Source: Paenibacillus sp. IHBB 10380 (GTDB lineage Bacteria > Bacillota > Bacilli > Paenibacillales > Paenibacillaceae). Taken from it: a stretch of 64,000 nt of DNA. The stretch spans positions 4,712,001 through 4,776,000 of the forward strand of contig NZ_CP010976.1 in the NCBI RefSeq assembly GCF_000949425.1. The letters are read 5' to 3'. The notes beneath the pieces were generated by a model. That model did no database searches. It was not told where the DNA came from and saw only the letters and a list, made by a program, of their open reading frames with translations. A program made the translations under genes and the position numbers. This document shows, piece after piece, positions 1 through 8,400 of this stretch (its first letter is position 1; each line of letters begins with the position of its first letter).

Positions 1-729
1 TCGGTCCACCTCTGGCTTTTCAGACACCTGCACATAGATCTTAGAGTCAATAAATCCCCATAAGTAACCGAAGAATGCAAAACAGAAAAGACCAGTCCAT
101 ATCCCCCGTATAAGAATCTCATCTAACGCTAGATTGTTCATCCAATCTGGAGCAGAGAATAACATTTCGCCGAATGCCCCATCTGCCGAAGATAACAGGC
201 TAATGACAACAATTAACAAAGGCAAAGCAATCGCTAGACCAATCATCACCTTACCTAAGACAACCTTTCGTTGATCTCCCATTTTACTAATAGAGGACGT
301 CCTTACAACGTTAAATACAGTTGGAAAATGACGAAAGCTCTGCGGAATAAGATGATCTAGAGCATCCACAATTAATCGAAATTTATACCAAGGACGTTTC
401 CTACTACTGAACATAAATGTGATATGTATAAATATTAAAGGGGGAATAGCAACAAAATTAAGAACATGAAAGAACGAATTACTAAACAAAACATACGTCA
501 TCGAGAGCATGATAATAACCCCGAATAGCAAATAACCAAACCACGAACGTTTACGCATTTGATCCTGTGCGCCCAAGAACATATAGACGTATAAGAGAAT
601 CACAAAAATAGGATAAGATACACCTGGAAGATGGCCAAAGAACAAATACTGATGAATAACCGCCAGAACGAGCGCACTAATGAATGCGATAAGAGATCGA
701 TTAGACGTCGATATCATCTTACTTAACAT
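1..729 (-). CDS. DUF4153/DUF4173-type polytopic membrane protein (partial, C-terminus outside window)
   Basis: This reading frame is open from the ATG at 727-729 to the left edge, giving 243 codons without a stop. GGAGG lies 9 bases before the start. The product is very hydrophobic, with at least five membrane segments separated by short basic loops. A segment with VVISLLSSADGAFGEML, followed by a membrane span ending FGYLWGFI, resembles the DUF4153/DUF4173 family of unknown function. The visible part is the N-terminal half to two-thirds of such proteins. It is divergent from the SgrR-type regulator at 838, with about 110 AT-rich bases between the two starts. The family call rests on general resemblance only. 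Confidence 0.65.
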   Translation of the reverse strand, partial: MLSKMISTSNRSLIAFISALVLAVIHQYLFFGHLPGVSYPIFVILLYVYMFLGAQDQMRKRSWFGYLLFGVIIMLSMTYVLFSNSFFHVLNFVAIPPLIFIHITFMFSSRKRPWYKFRLIVDALDHLIPQSFRHFPTVFNVVRTSSISKMGDQRKVVLGKVMIGLAIALPLLIVVISLLSSADGAFGEMLFSAPDWMNNLALDEILIRGIWTGLFCFAFFGYLWGFIDSKIYVQVSEKPEVDR

Positions 730-837
730 AGTAAATACCTCCACTTTTTACTTCCTAACCCCTATTCTAGATGATAAAATAAGAAGATAAAGAGAAATAA
801 AAAAATTAAAATTTCCTATTTTAGGAGCCAATACGAT

Positions 838-2532
838 ATGAAGTTACATACTCAATTTTTAAGACTCTATTCCCATTATGGAAGCTCTGAAGAGATCGCT
901 ATCACCTTAGATGAATTAGCCATAACCTTTACATGCACACACCGTAATGCATTAACGATCATTAACAAGATGGTCCAGAACGGATGGATCCTCTGGTTCC
1001 CTCAGCGCGGAAGAGGACGCCGCTCAAAGCTGCAATTCCTTATACAACCTGAAGAAATCGCCGTAGAATCCATGATGCAGGCCATTAATAGACACGACAT
1101 CAAGGAAGCGATTGGTCAGATCAGAGTCCACTCTCGCTCGTCCTCGATGCAGGATCGACTTCAAGGATGGATGCTTTCTTATTTTGGCCATCATTCAGAG
1201 ATGAAGCGCGATAAACAGATCGATACATTACGAATCCCTATTCGTCAGCAGCTTCATACCGTTGATCCACTCTATATGAACCTGCTTGCCGAATCCTTCG
1301 TATCTAGCCATGTATTCGACGGTCTCGTTAGAAGAGAGAATAACAGCAATGAAATTGTGCCGAATATCGCCCATGCTTGGGAAGTCGATGATCGGCGTAC
1401 GATGTGGACGTTCTTCTTACGCAAAGAAGTTCTATTTCATAATGGCAGCATCATGACTGCGGAAGATGTGGTATACACGTTCCAGCGATTAATCGAAACC
1501 TCACGAAGAACGCTATACAGTTTTATTTTCAAACAAATTGAATCCATTCGAGCTATAAACGCCACTACCGTGTGTATTACGTTAAAAGAACCCAATGAGC
1601 TATTCCTGTCCTTCTTATGTACAAGTCGTGCTACTATCGTCCCTAGAGGCTTAGATCAGCTAACAGAGGCCAGCTTCGGCACGAAGCCTATCGGAACAGG
1701 TCCGTTCAAAGTGACAGAGATGAATGATACGGTATGTGTGCTTGAGGTATTCCCGCATTATTTCCAAGGACGAGCGCATCTTGATCGGGTAGAAATCCTC
1801 CAGATTCCTTGGGGGAATGAGCCCGAAACGACAGATCAGGGTGAGCAGACATCTCCCTTTCACGTCATTCTAAGCCCATCCTCTGCTGAAGGACAATCTT
1901 GGAGCCAGATCCATTCCGAAGCTTCTGTGCGGAAATTTGTAACCTGTAATACGCAAAAAACCGGACCCCTAAGTGATCCAGTTGTTCGAGCTCATATCTT
2001 GTCATGTCTAAGTCCTGATGAAGTAGACGACGTTAACTTCCATCGTGAAGCAGACATAATGAACCTCGGTCCAATACAGATTGCCACGATTCCACAATAC
2101 AGAAAGGATGCTAAATACATTGCAGCGCGACTTCAATCTTTTGGTTATGAATGCAAGGTCGTATCGTCTTCCCCTGAAGAGTTCAAAGGTTCTATTCGGT
2201 TAGAATCGGACCTGATTGTATTCTCCTTATTCCGAGATCAGGATGAGCAGCTTCGCTTATTTGATCTCTATCAGACGATGTCCGCGCACGTTGAACCACA
2301 CACTCGAGTTGATATTATGAAATCACTAGACTCCGTTTCACGGGAATCAGAACCGTTGGCAAGGGCTAGACTATTCAAGACCATAGAGGCACGTCTGATT
2401 CAAGAACATCAATTACACATCTTATATGAAAAAAAGGTTCAAACCGCCTATCTGCCTTCTGTTCGCGGAGTGACCTTTAATAGTCAGGGTTGGGTTGACC
2501 TAAGACACATTTGGTTCCCACCTACATCATGA
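838..2532 (+). CDS. SgrR-family transcriptional regulator with solute-binding domain
   Basis: The 564-residue protein has two parts. Residues about 1-115 form a winged-helix DNA-binding region of SgrR_N type (STLDELAITF-like helix, then NALTIINKMVQNGWI). Residues about 120-560 form a family-5 periplasmic-binding-protein fold, seen in VDPLYMNLLAESFVSSHVFDGLV and in IAHAWEVDDRRTMWTFFLRKEV. There is no signal peptide, so the binding fold is cytoplasmic and probably senses a peptide or sugar-like ligand. AGGAG precedes the ATG by about 10 bases. In SgrR relatives the regulator often controls a nearby transporter; here the neighbours are a divergent DUF4153 protein and a convergent LysR gene, so the target cannot be read from context. 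Confidence 0.85.
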   Translation: MKLHTQFLRLYSHYGSSEEIAITLDELAITFTCTHRNALTIINKMVQNGWILWFPQRGRGRRSKLQFLIQPEEIAVESMMQAINRHDIKEAIGQIRVHSRSSSMQDRLQGWMLSYFGHHSEMKRDKQIDTLRIPIRQQLHTVDPLYMNLLAESFVSSHVFDGLVRRENNSNEIVPNIAHAWEVDDRRTMWTFFLRKEVLFHNGSIMTAEDVVYTFQRLIETSRRTLYSFIFKQIESIRAINATTVCITLKEPNELFLSFLCTSRATIVPRGLDQLTEASFGTKPIGTGPFKVTEMNDTVCVLEVFPHYFQGRAHLDRVEILQIPWGNEPETTDQGEQTSPFHVILSPSSAEGQSWSQIHSEASVRKFVTCNTQKTGPLSDPVVRAHILSCLSPDEVDDVNFHREADIMNLGPIQIATIPQYRKDAKYIAARLQSFGYECKVVSSSPEEFKGSIRLESDLIVFSLFRDQDEQLRLFDLYQTMSAHVEPHTRVDIMKSLDSVSRESEPLARARLFKTIEARLIQEHQLHILYEKKVQTAYLPSVRGVTFNSQGWVDLRHIWFPPTS

Positions 2533-2566
2533 TGAAATAGGGGAACTTTCAACATGAGACTTACGG

Positions 2567-3451
2567 TTACATTAACTCGGAAGCAAAGAACGTCTCCATT
2601 CTTTTCAAGAATGCTTGTGCAGATTGACTTAGATATTTATCATTACGATAGAACATTTCTAACTTTCGGGTAGGTGAATGCTTGATTGAAATTGCACGGA
2701 TATCGAGGGACTGGAAACTATCAATCAGCTGACTAGGTTGAATCGTAGCTCCGATCCCTTCTTTTACCAGTTGAAGCAAAGAGGTCACTGACCCTGTTTC
2801 CATAATGGGATCGATAGAAATTTGCTGATTTGTACACCATGTGTCAATTAAATCCCGTCCATAGAATCCCTTAGGATACATCACTATTGGTATATTTATT
2901 AAATTCTCAGCCACAATCATATCTTCTTCTGCTAACGCATGTTCTTTATTAACATACAGACTATACGTTTCGGTATAACAAGGAATGCAATTCAAACGAT
3001 GATCCAATTGTATCTCTAAGCCAACTCCAATATCGACTTCATTGTCGAGCACTTTATTCAAAATATCAATGGATGGGATGACCTGAACTTTAGTATGGGG
3101 AAATTCCTTGTGGAAATCTACGAGTAACGATGTTAATCGATAATCAAGATCTGAAGGGAGTACAGCCACACGTAAATGACCTGTATTCAGATTCGTAAGA
3201 TCCGATATAGCATTTTTTGCATTCTCTAATTGTTGAATAACTTGGATAGCGTGATGCTCAAGGAGATTGCCTGCTTCCGTCTTAAACGTCTTTTTACCTA
3301 TACGATCGAACAGAGGTACGCCTAACTCATCTTCTAATACCCGTATTTGCTGACTTAGGGTGGGCTGTGAAATTCCCAGCTTAAATGCCGCTTCAGAAAA
3401 ATGTAGTTCATTGCATAATACAAGAAAATATTGCAGTTGCCTGATTTCCAT
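2567..3451 (-). CDS. LysR-family transcriptional regulator
   Basis: This is a standard-length LysR protein of 294 residues. The N-terminal winged helix (MEIRQLQYFLVLCNELHFSEAAFKLGISQPTLSQQIRVLE) is followed by a two-lobed substrate-binding domain. GGAGG lies 7 bases before the ATG. It is divergent from the CynX/NimT-like MFS gene at 3569, the usual geometry for a LysR regulator and its target, so regulation of that transporter is likely. The inducer is not evident. The 117-bp gap contains paired CTATCAT motifs listed separately. Confidence 0.92.
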   Translation of the reverse strand: MEIRQLQYFLVLCNELHFSEAAFKLGISQPTLSQQIRVLEDELGVPLFDRIGKKTFKTEAGNLLEHHAIQVIQQLENAKNAISDLTNLNTGHLRVAVLPSDLDYRLTSLLVDFHKEFPHTKVQVIPSIDILNKVLDNEVDIGVGLEIQLDHRLNCIPCYTETYSLYVNKEHALAEEDMIVAENLINIPIVMYPKGFYGRDLIDTWCTNQQISIDPIMETGSVTSLLQLVKEGIGATIQPSQLIDSFQSLDIRAISIKHSPTRKLEMFYRNDKYLSQSAQAFLKRMETFFASELM

Positions 3452-3481
3452 GCGACATCCTCCTTCATTAATAGTCTGAAG

Positions 3482-3524
3482 CTATCATTTATATAGAAAT
3501 AGTAGTATTGAACTATCATAAATG
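3482..3524. promoter_or_regulatory. Possible LysR binding half-sites between divergent genes
   Basis: CTATCAT occurs at 3482-3488 and again at 3513-3519, 31 bases (about three helical turns) apart. CATTTAT at 3486 and ATAAATG at 3518 also form an inverted pair. LysR regulators commonly bind such spaced half-sites in the gap between divergent genes. The region is AT-rich, so chance similarity is possible. Confidence 0.35.
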
Positions 3525-3568
3525 TAAGTCTACAATGAATTCAATGATAAAGAAAGAAGGTGCCTCAT

Positions 3569-4717
3569 ATGCGTGCTGTTTACCTCGTTATAATTATATT
3601 ATTTATTTCTTTAAATTTAAGGCCATCCATTACCTCTGTGGGTCCCTTACTCGATATCATCCAGACCAGCTTAGGAATGAGCGGGTTGACAGCTAGTCTA
3701 ATAACCACGCTACCTGTTTTATGTATGGGCCTATTCTCTATAGCGGCCATTAAGTTAAATAACCGTTTAGGAGTCGAAAAATCTTTACTACTAGCCATGC
3801 TTTTAATATTTACGGCAACCTTTCTCCGTATGTTCGTCAATGATCCTTTTTTCTTACTTACTACAGCACTGTTATCGGGAATGGGTATAGGGATTGCTGG
3901 ACCCTTAATTTCAGGGTTTATCAAAAAGTACTTTCCCGAAAAACCTGGTCTAACAGGTATCTATTCCGTATCCATGGTTATTGGCGCAGCGATTGCATCT
4001 AGCTTTTCTGTCCCCTTGTTCCACAGCATGAATGATTCTTGGCAGCACTCACTAAGTTTCTGGAGCATTTTAGCCATCCCTGCTTCTTTACTCCTTCTCC
4101 CACTTCTAAAAAAAGGAGCGCCTAATAAAAATCCGATATCAATTTCATCTATATTTACAAAAAATAAACGTGTGAGTTTATTCATGTTATTTTTCGGATG
4201 CATGGCAGCTATTTTTTATTCGATAACAGCTTGGTTGGCTCCCATCGTGCAATCTACAGGCTTAAGCTATGCTCAATCTGGCAATATCCTCACCCTGTTT
4301 ACAGTAATTCAAATTCCTATAAGTTTTACAATCCCTATGATTGTTAGTAAAACAGGCCATAGGAAAACTTGGTTACTCGTATGTAGTCTATCTGAAATCA
4401 TAGGCATCGTATTGTTAATGGCGCACTTCTCCCCATGGGTAGCTACTATATTTCTAGGTATTGGAGCTGGTGGTCTTTTCCCTTTGGCTCTACTCATGCC
4501 TATTCAAGAAGCTAGTAATACAACAGAAGCCATATCATGGTCTGCTATGGTGCAATTCGGAGGTTATTTGTTAGGGTCTCTAGGCCCTGCGTTTATCGGC
4601 CTAACACTAGATTTATTTGGAAACTTTGTCCCCGCGTTCATTGTACTCATCCTTGTCATAAGTGTAATGATGGTTACAAGTTTAAAAATTGGAAATAACA
4701 TAAAAAAGAGTTCATAA
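3569..4717 (+). CDS. CynX/NimT-type MFS transporter
   Basis: The 382-residue protein has twelve predicted membrane segments. It opens with MRAVYLVIIILFISLNLRPSIT, whose LNLRP motif is characteristic of the CynX/NimT branch of the major facilitator superfamily, followed by VGPLL. Members have been linked to cyanate or 2-nitroimidazole transport, but the substrate cannot be assigned here. The ATG at 3569 is chosen over an in-frame GTG at 3560 because AAGAAGG at 3554-3560 is correctly spaced for it. The gene is divergent from a LysR regulator, which probably controls it. Confidence 0.85.
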   Translation: MRAVYLVIIILFISLNLRPSITSVGPLLDIIQTSLGMSGLTASLITTLPVLCMGLFSIAAIKLNNRLGVEKSLLLAMLLIFTATFLRMFVNDPFFLLTTALLSGMGIGIAGPLISGFIKKYFPEKPGLTGIYSVSMVIGAAIASSFSVPLFHSMNDSWQHSLSFWSILAIPASLLLLPLLKKGAPNKNPISISSIFTKNKRVSLFMLFFGCMAAIFYSITAWLAPIVQSTGLSYAQSGNILTLFTVIQIPISFTIPMIVSKTGHRKTWLLVCSLSEIIGIVLLMAHFSPWVATIFLGIGAGGLFPLALLMPIQEASNTTEAISWSAMVQFGGYLLGSLGPAFIGLTLDLFGNFVPAFIVLILVISVMMVTSLKIGNNIKKSS

Positions 4718-4804
4718 GATCCATATGATTTTTGCACAAAAAAAAGTGAAGTCTTTTATTTGTCCATTGAGTAAACCAAAGAAACCCTCTACTATTGCAT
4801 TATA

Positions 4805-4823
4805 GATAATGATTCTCATTATC
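4805..4823. promoter_or_regulatory. Fur box upstream of siderophore-binding lipoprotein
   Basis: GATAATGATTCTCATTATC is a perfect 8-3-8 inverted repeat. It matches the classical 19-bp Fur consensus (GATAATGATAATCATTATC) at 17 positions. It ends 34 bases before the start of the lipoprotein gene, so it should overlap the promoter or transcription start and repress the gene when iron is plentiful. Confidence 0.9.
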
Positions 4824-4857
4824 GGTAAAGAAAAGGTTATTGGGGGAAAGAACAATT

Positions 4858-5877
4858 ATGAAACAAACAAGTAAAATGATTGCTATTTTAAGCATGGTCG
4901 TCTTTATGGGAGCTTTTATGATAGCATGTAGTAGCAATTCGAAGGGCTCAAATAGCCCCAAAGAAGGCAATAGTAGCAATACCATTCAGAATAGCGAGAC
5001 CACTGCCCAGAAGCCAGCGGAAGCTACTGCTGAGACATCAGAGTCTACAACCCGGAAATTTACAGATTGGACGAAACATGAAGTCGAAGTACCCGTTAAT
5101 CCACAACGTGTCATTTTTCATGGCGAGACGATGGGAGATCTGATATCTCTTGGTATCATGCCTATCGGTGGCCATTTAGAGTCGATTAAGGGTACCCTCG
5201 TAGAGGATAAAGCTAAGGAAGTACAGGACGTTGGATTCCCAATTAGTGTGGAGAAATCATTGTCTCTCGAACCGGATTTAATTATTTTTGGAAATGCAGA
5301 TGAGAAACAATACGAACAAATTTCTAAGGTCGCACCAACTGTGACGTTTGACACTTTCGCCTCAATAGAGGATCGCATGCGTATACTAGGTGATCTTCTT
5401 GGCAAAAAGCAAGAAGCTGAGGACTGGATCACCGCGAACACACTGAAAACAAAAGAAATGTGGACGAAGCTTCAGGAGGATGGGATGAAACCTGGAGAGA
5501 CAGCTACTGTATTCACCATGTATCCTGGTAACCGTTTATTTGTAATGGCGGGAGCGGGCCTTCCCCAATTTTTGTATGGTCCCGATGGTTTTAAGGCAAT
5601 GCCTAAAATTCAAGAACTTATTAAAGATGGCGTAGGATTTGTGGAAATCTCCGCAGAGGTTATGTCTGAATATGCCGGAGATCGAATTTTCATTCTGGAT
5701 CCAGTACCCCCAGAAGCCAAGCAATCAACAGCAGAACTTATCAAAAGTCCGCTTTGGCTTAACCTTCCCGCAGTTAAGAATGGACAGGTGTATACCTTTG
5801 ATATTCTAAAAGCCTCAAGCGATGCGACCTCACGAGAATGGTTACTGAGCGAGCTGCCTAAGGTGTTGGCAAAGTAA
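4858..5877 (+). CDS. Iron-siderophore ABC transporter substrate-binding lipoprotein (FeuA/FecB family)
   Basis: The 339-residue protein begins with a lipoprotein signal peptide (MKQTSKMIAIL...FMIAC, lipidated Cys24). A Ser/Thr/Asn-rich linker follows, then a class III (FecB/BtuF-like) binding domain with RVIFHGETMGDLISLGI and SLSLEPDLIIFGNADEKQYEQISKVAPTV. It should capture a ferric siderophore outside the membrane. GGGGGAAAG at 4842-4850 selects the ATG at 4858. No permease or ATPase gene is adjacent, so it must use a transporter encoded elsewhere. A Fur box lies upstream. The binding domain is closely related to the C-terminal domain of the next gene, an AraC regulator. Confidence 0.9.
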   Translation: MKQTSKMIAILSMVVFMGAFMIACSSNSKGSNSPKEGNSSNTIQNSETTAQKPAEATAETSESTTRKFTDWTKHEVEVPVNPQRVIFHGETMGDLISLGIMPIGGHLESIKGTLVEDKAKEVQDVGFPISVEKSLSLEPDLIIFGNADEKQYEQISKVAPTVTFDTFASIEDRMRILGDLLGKKQEAEDWITANTLKTKEMWTKLQEDGMKPGETATVFTMYPGNRLFVMAGAGLPQFLYGPDGFKAMPKIQELIKDGVGFVEISAEVMSEYAGDRIFILDPVPPEAKQSTAELIKSPLWLNLPAVKNGQVYTFDILKASSDATSREWLLSELPKVLAK

Positions 5878-5907
5878 GTCTGGTATGATGCAAATAACAT
5901 ACGATAC

Positions 5908-5945
5908 AAGAGGTTTTTCAACAAATTGTTGAAAAGCCTCTTTGT
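5908..5945 (+). terminator. Rho-independent terminator after siderophore-binding gene
   Basis: AAGAGG-TTTTTCAAC pairs with GTTGAAAAG-CCTCTT in a stem of about 15 bp with a short loop, followed by TTTGTATTT. It lies 30 bases after the stop codon and separates the lipoprotein gene from the next Fur-boxed gene. Confidence 0.85.
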
Positions 5946-5960
5946 ATTTACTATAATACA

Positions 5961-5980
5961 ATAGATGAGAATCATTATCA
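5961..5980. promoter_or_regulatory. Fur box upstream of AraC/siderophore-sensor gene
   Basis: TGAGAATCATTATCA at 5966-5980 matches the Bacillus 7-1-7 Fur motif TGATAATNATTATCA with one mismatch. The wider 19-mer at 5961-5979 matches the classical box at 14 positions. It lies 24 bases before the start codon, so iron should repress this regulator as well. Confidence 0.85.
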
Positions 5981-6003
5981 CTATAGAAAAAGGGGGTATA
6001 CCT

Positions 6004-7662
6004 ATGCTTCAAGACACAACGTCATCTGCACCGCTGCGTTCTTTGCTATTTCATCTTTCTGACGTTGAACTCCTTACCCGATCAGCAAGACAAATCGTCG
6101 AAGAAGAAGCCCCCCCTTGTTATACCCTTTTAATCTTCACGAACGGAACAGGCCGACTTTACATAGATAACCAACCATTTCTTTTCTCTCCTGACCACTG
6201 CTACCTGCTTTCTCCAGGAACTTCTCTTCAAATCGAGAATGGAACCGATACCGTAGTTTGCTTTTACCGGATCACCTTCACTGTCATTCAAGCTAGGGAT
6301 CAACAACAAGTTTTATATACTGAGGATATTTTCCCAAATCGATATGAACTGAGGGTCTATCCGCTCTCCCGTCTGATCCGACTTACCGAACAACTGTATG
6401 CTGGAAGACTGGGTAAAGGCGATATGGAATGGTTTAAACAACATCTGCATTTTCAAGAATTAATAGGTTTTCTGCTCGAACATAATCTGCATTCCGATCC
6501 ATCCCTTAGTCTGACGCAATCAGTCGAGAATACCATCCATTATTTAAATCATAACTTTATGGATAGCATCACGGTCAAACAGCTTGTGCAATTAGCCAAC
6601 GTGCCCCATTGGCAGTATACATCCATTTTTCAAGAACTAACTGGAAAGAAACCTCTCGACTACTTAACAGAGCTACGTATTAACCGTTCTAAAGAATGGC
6701 TAGCGATTTCAAACGCGCCCCTACGAGATATTGCCCATAGAGTAGGATTTGCTGATGAGTATTACTTCAATCGTCGTTTTCGTCAAACCACAGGGGTCAC
6801 ACCTAGGCAATATGCGATATCCATGCGTCAGAGAGTCCTCGTCAAAGATTGGACAGGGCATGAGGTCCATATCCCCTTACAACCCCTCCGTATCATTTAC
6901 TATGGGGAAACTATCGGAGACTTGGTGACTCTCGGTATACACCCGATTGGCGGAAACATACCAAACCCCGAGAACAGATTGTATAAAGATCCGACAACAA
7001 TCATTCATGATGTTGGGTTTCCATTCAATACAGAAAGAGCTTCTGCGCTGGAGCCTGATTTGATTATTTTTGCTAATTCTGATGAACGCCAATATGAACA
7101 AATCTCCAAAATTGCTCCTACAATAACCTATAATTCATGGGCAACACTAGAAGAACGTATGCACATCCTTGGAGATTGGTTTGGCAAGAAAAGAGAAGCA
7201 GAACAATGGCTCGTTCATCATCATAACAAAACAAAAACGATGTGGCAGCAGCTTCAGTCCAGTATAAATGCCGGAGAAACCGCCTCCGTCTTTACGTATG
7301 ATCACGGCGAACGCTTATTTGTCATGGGAGTCACAGGCTTCTCTACAGCACTCTATCATCCACTTGGCTTCCGACCCGTATCCAAGATTCAGGACATCTT
7401 AGATGCAGGTCAAGGATATAAGGAAATACAGGAGAGCTCACTGCCCCAGTACGCCGGTGACCGAATCTTCATGCTACTTCCGGAGAATAAGATTTCAAGG
7501 CGAGCGGCAGAAGACATGATGAATAGCACGCTTTGGCAGAGCCTACCTGCTGTCCAGAGTGGACATGTTTACATGGCCGAGGAAGCGAAATGGAACTTCG
7601 GAGATGCGTTTACGCGAGACAAGTTGCTCGAAATGCTACCTGAACTTCTACAGGGTTTTTGA
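6004..7662 (+). CDS. AraC-family regulator fused to siderophore-binding domain (Btr-like)
   Basis: The 552-residue protein has three parts: an N-terminal cupin-like region (1-160), a double HTH AraC domain (about 170-275, with IAHRVGFADEYYFNRRFRQTTGVTPRQY), and a FecB-type binding domain (about 283-550). This is the architecture of B. subtilis Btr, which senses ferric bacillibactin and activates its uptake genes. There is no signal peptide, so the binding domain works in the cytoplasm. The ATG at 6004 follows AAAGGGGGT at good spacing. The binding domain is strikingly similar to the preceding lipoprotein: from their shared WT motif, 22 of the first 35 aligned residues are identical. It probably senses the same ligand and activates uptake genes under iron limitation. 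Confidence 0.92.
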   Translation: MLQDTTSSAPLRSLLFHLSDVELLTRSARQIVEEEAPPCYTLLIFTNGTGRLYIDNQPFLFSPDHCYLLSPGTSLQIENGTDTVVCFYRITFTVIQARDQQQVLYTEDIFPNRYELRVYPLSRLIRLTEQLYAGRLGKGDMEWFKQHLHFQELIGFLLEHNLHSDPSLSLTQSVENTIHYLNHNFMDSITVKQLVQLANVPHWQYTSIFQELTGKKPLDYLTELRINRSKEWLAISNAPLRDIAHRVGFADEYYFNRRFRQTTGVTPRQYAISMRQRVLVKDWTGHEVHIPLQPLRIIYYGETIGDLVTLGIHPIGGNIPNPENRLYKDPTTIIHDVGFPFNTERASALEPDLIIFANSDERQYEQISKIAPTITYNSWATLEERMHILGDWFGKKREAEQWLVHHHNKTKTMWQQLQSSINAGETASVFTYDHGERLFVMGVTGFSTALYHPLGFRPVSKIQDILDAGQGYKEIQESSLPQYAGDRIFMLLPENKISRRAAEDMMNSTLWQSLPAVQSGHVYMAEEAKWNFGDAFTRDKLLEMLPELLQGF

Positions 7663-7699
7663 CAACAGGGATTGTTAATCAAGTCATAAGCATTTGATA

Positions 7700-7760
7700 A
7701 GTGAGCAAAAAAACCTTCAAATCCACTAACAAAATGGGGTTGGAGGTTCATTTTTGCTTT
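7700..7760. terminator. Bidirectional terminator between AraC regulator and greA
   Basis: An imperfect hairpin pairs GCAAAAAAACCTTCAA with TTGGAGGTTCATTTTTGC around a loop in the 7720s-7730s. U-rich tracts flank both sides. The genes on either side converge, so it can serve both. Confidence 0.7.
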
Positions 7761-7769
7761 TATTCATTG

Positions 7770-8252
7770 TTATACAGCTTTTATCTCAAGCAATTCATAT
7801 TTAAGTACTCCCATAGGTGCATTCACACTAATGATATTACCTACTTCTTTACCTAACAATTCCTTGCCTAAAGGACTCTCATAGGATATTTTATTATCCA
7901 ATACATCTGCCTCGGCAGTACCTACAATCCGGTACTCTATTTTTTCGGAATATTCAATATCATTGAGAACTACAATACAACCTATACTCACTTTGGATAA
8001 GTTCAGACTATCTGCGCTAACTACCTGAGCCTTCGTGATCATTTTTTCCAGGATCATTATTCTTGTTTCCATAAAGGATTGGTCATTCTTCGCCGAATGA
8101 TATTCACTATTTTCCTTTAAATCTCCGTAGCTAATAGCCAATTTGAGCCGCTCTGCTAATTCCTTACGTTTTACTGTTTTAAGATCCTTGAGTTCATGCT
8201 CTAATTTAGCTAATCCCTCTTCTGTCAAAATCACTTCATCATTATTAGACAT
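7770..8252 (-). CDS. greA: Transcription elongation factor GreA
   Basis: The 160-residue protein has the GreA layout. Residues 1-75 form a coiled-coil finger (LTEEGLAKLEHELKDLKTVKRKELAERLKLAISYGDLKENSEYHSAKNDQ), whose acidic tip residues enter the RNA polymerase secondary channel to stimulate transcript cleavage. The FKBP-like C-terminal domain contains YESPLGKELLGKEVG. GTGGGGG upstream supports the ATG at 8252 over an in-frame TTG at 8285. Greater divergence than usual in the C-terminal half suggests it may be a second Gre copy; the main greA could lie elsewhere. Confidence 0.9.
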   Translation of the reverse strand: MSNNDEVILTEEGLAKLEHELKDLKTVKRKELAERLKLAISYGDLKENSEYHSAKNDQSFMETRIMILEKMITKAQVVSADSLNLSKVSIGCIVVLNDIEYSEKIEYRIVGTAEADVLDNKISYESPLGKELLGKEVGNIISVNAPMGVLKYELLEIKAV

Positions 8253-8305
8253 CTTTACAACCCCCACTTTACTTTCGTTCTTCAATTCTAACCTATATCA
8301 AGCTT

Positions 8306-8352
8306 AAAAAAAACAGTAAGCCAAAGTGATTCATTATCTTTGGCTTACTGTT
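8306..8352 (-). terminator. Terminator of ndh operon
   Basis: AACAGTAAGCCAAAG (8312-8326) and CTTTGGCTTACTGTT (8338-8352) form a perfect 15-bp stem with an 11-nt loop. On the minus strand the stem is followed by a run of seven or more T, placed to end transcription from ndh. Confidence 0.9.
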
Positions 8353-8400
8353 TTCTCTTGTACCCAACTTCAAATCATGCTTTAAGTGAAAAGATTCTTC

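Noticed and set aside
3508..3696. Small plus-strand ORF overlapping the start of the CynX-type gene.
   Set aside because: Out-of-frame shadow of the transporter gene without its own ribosome site.
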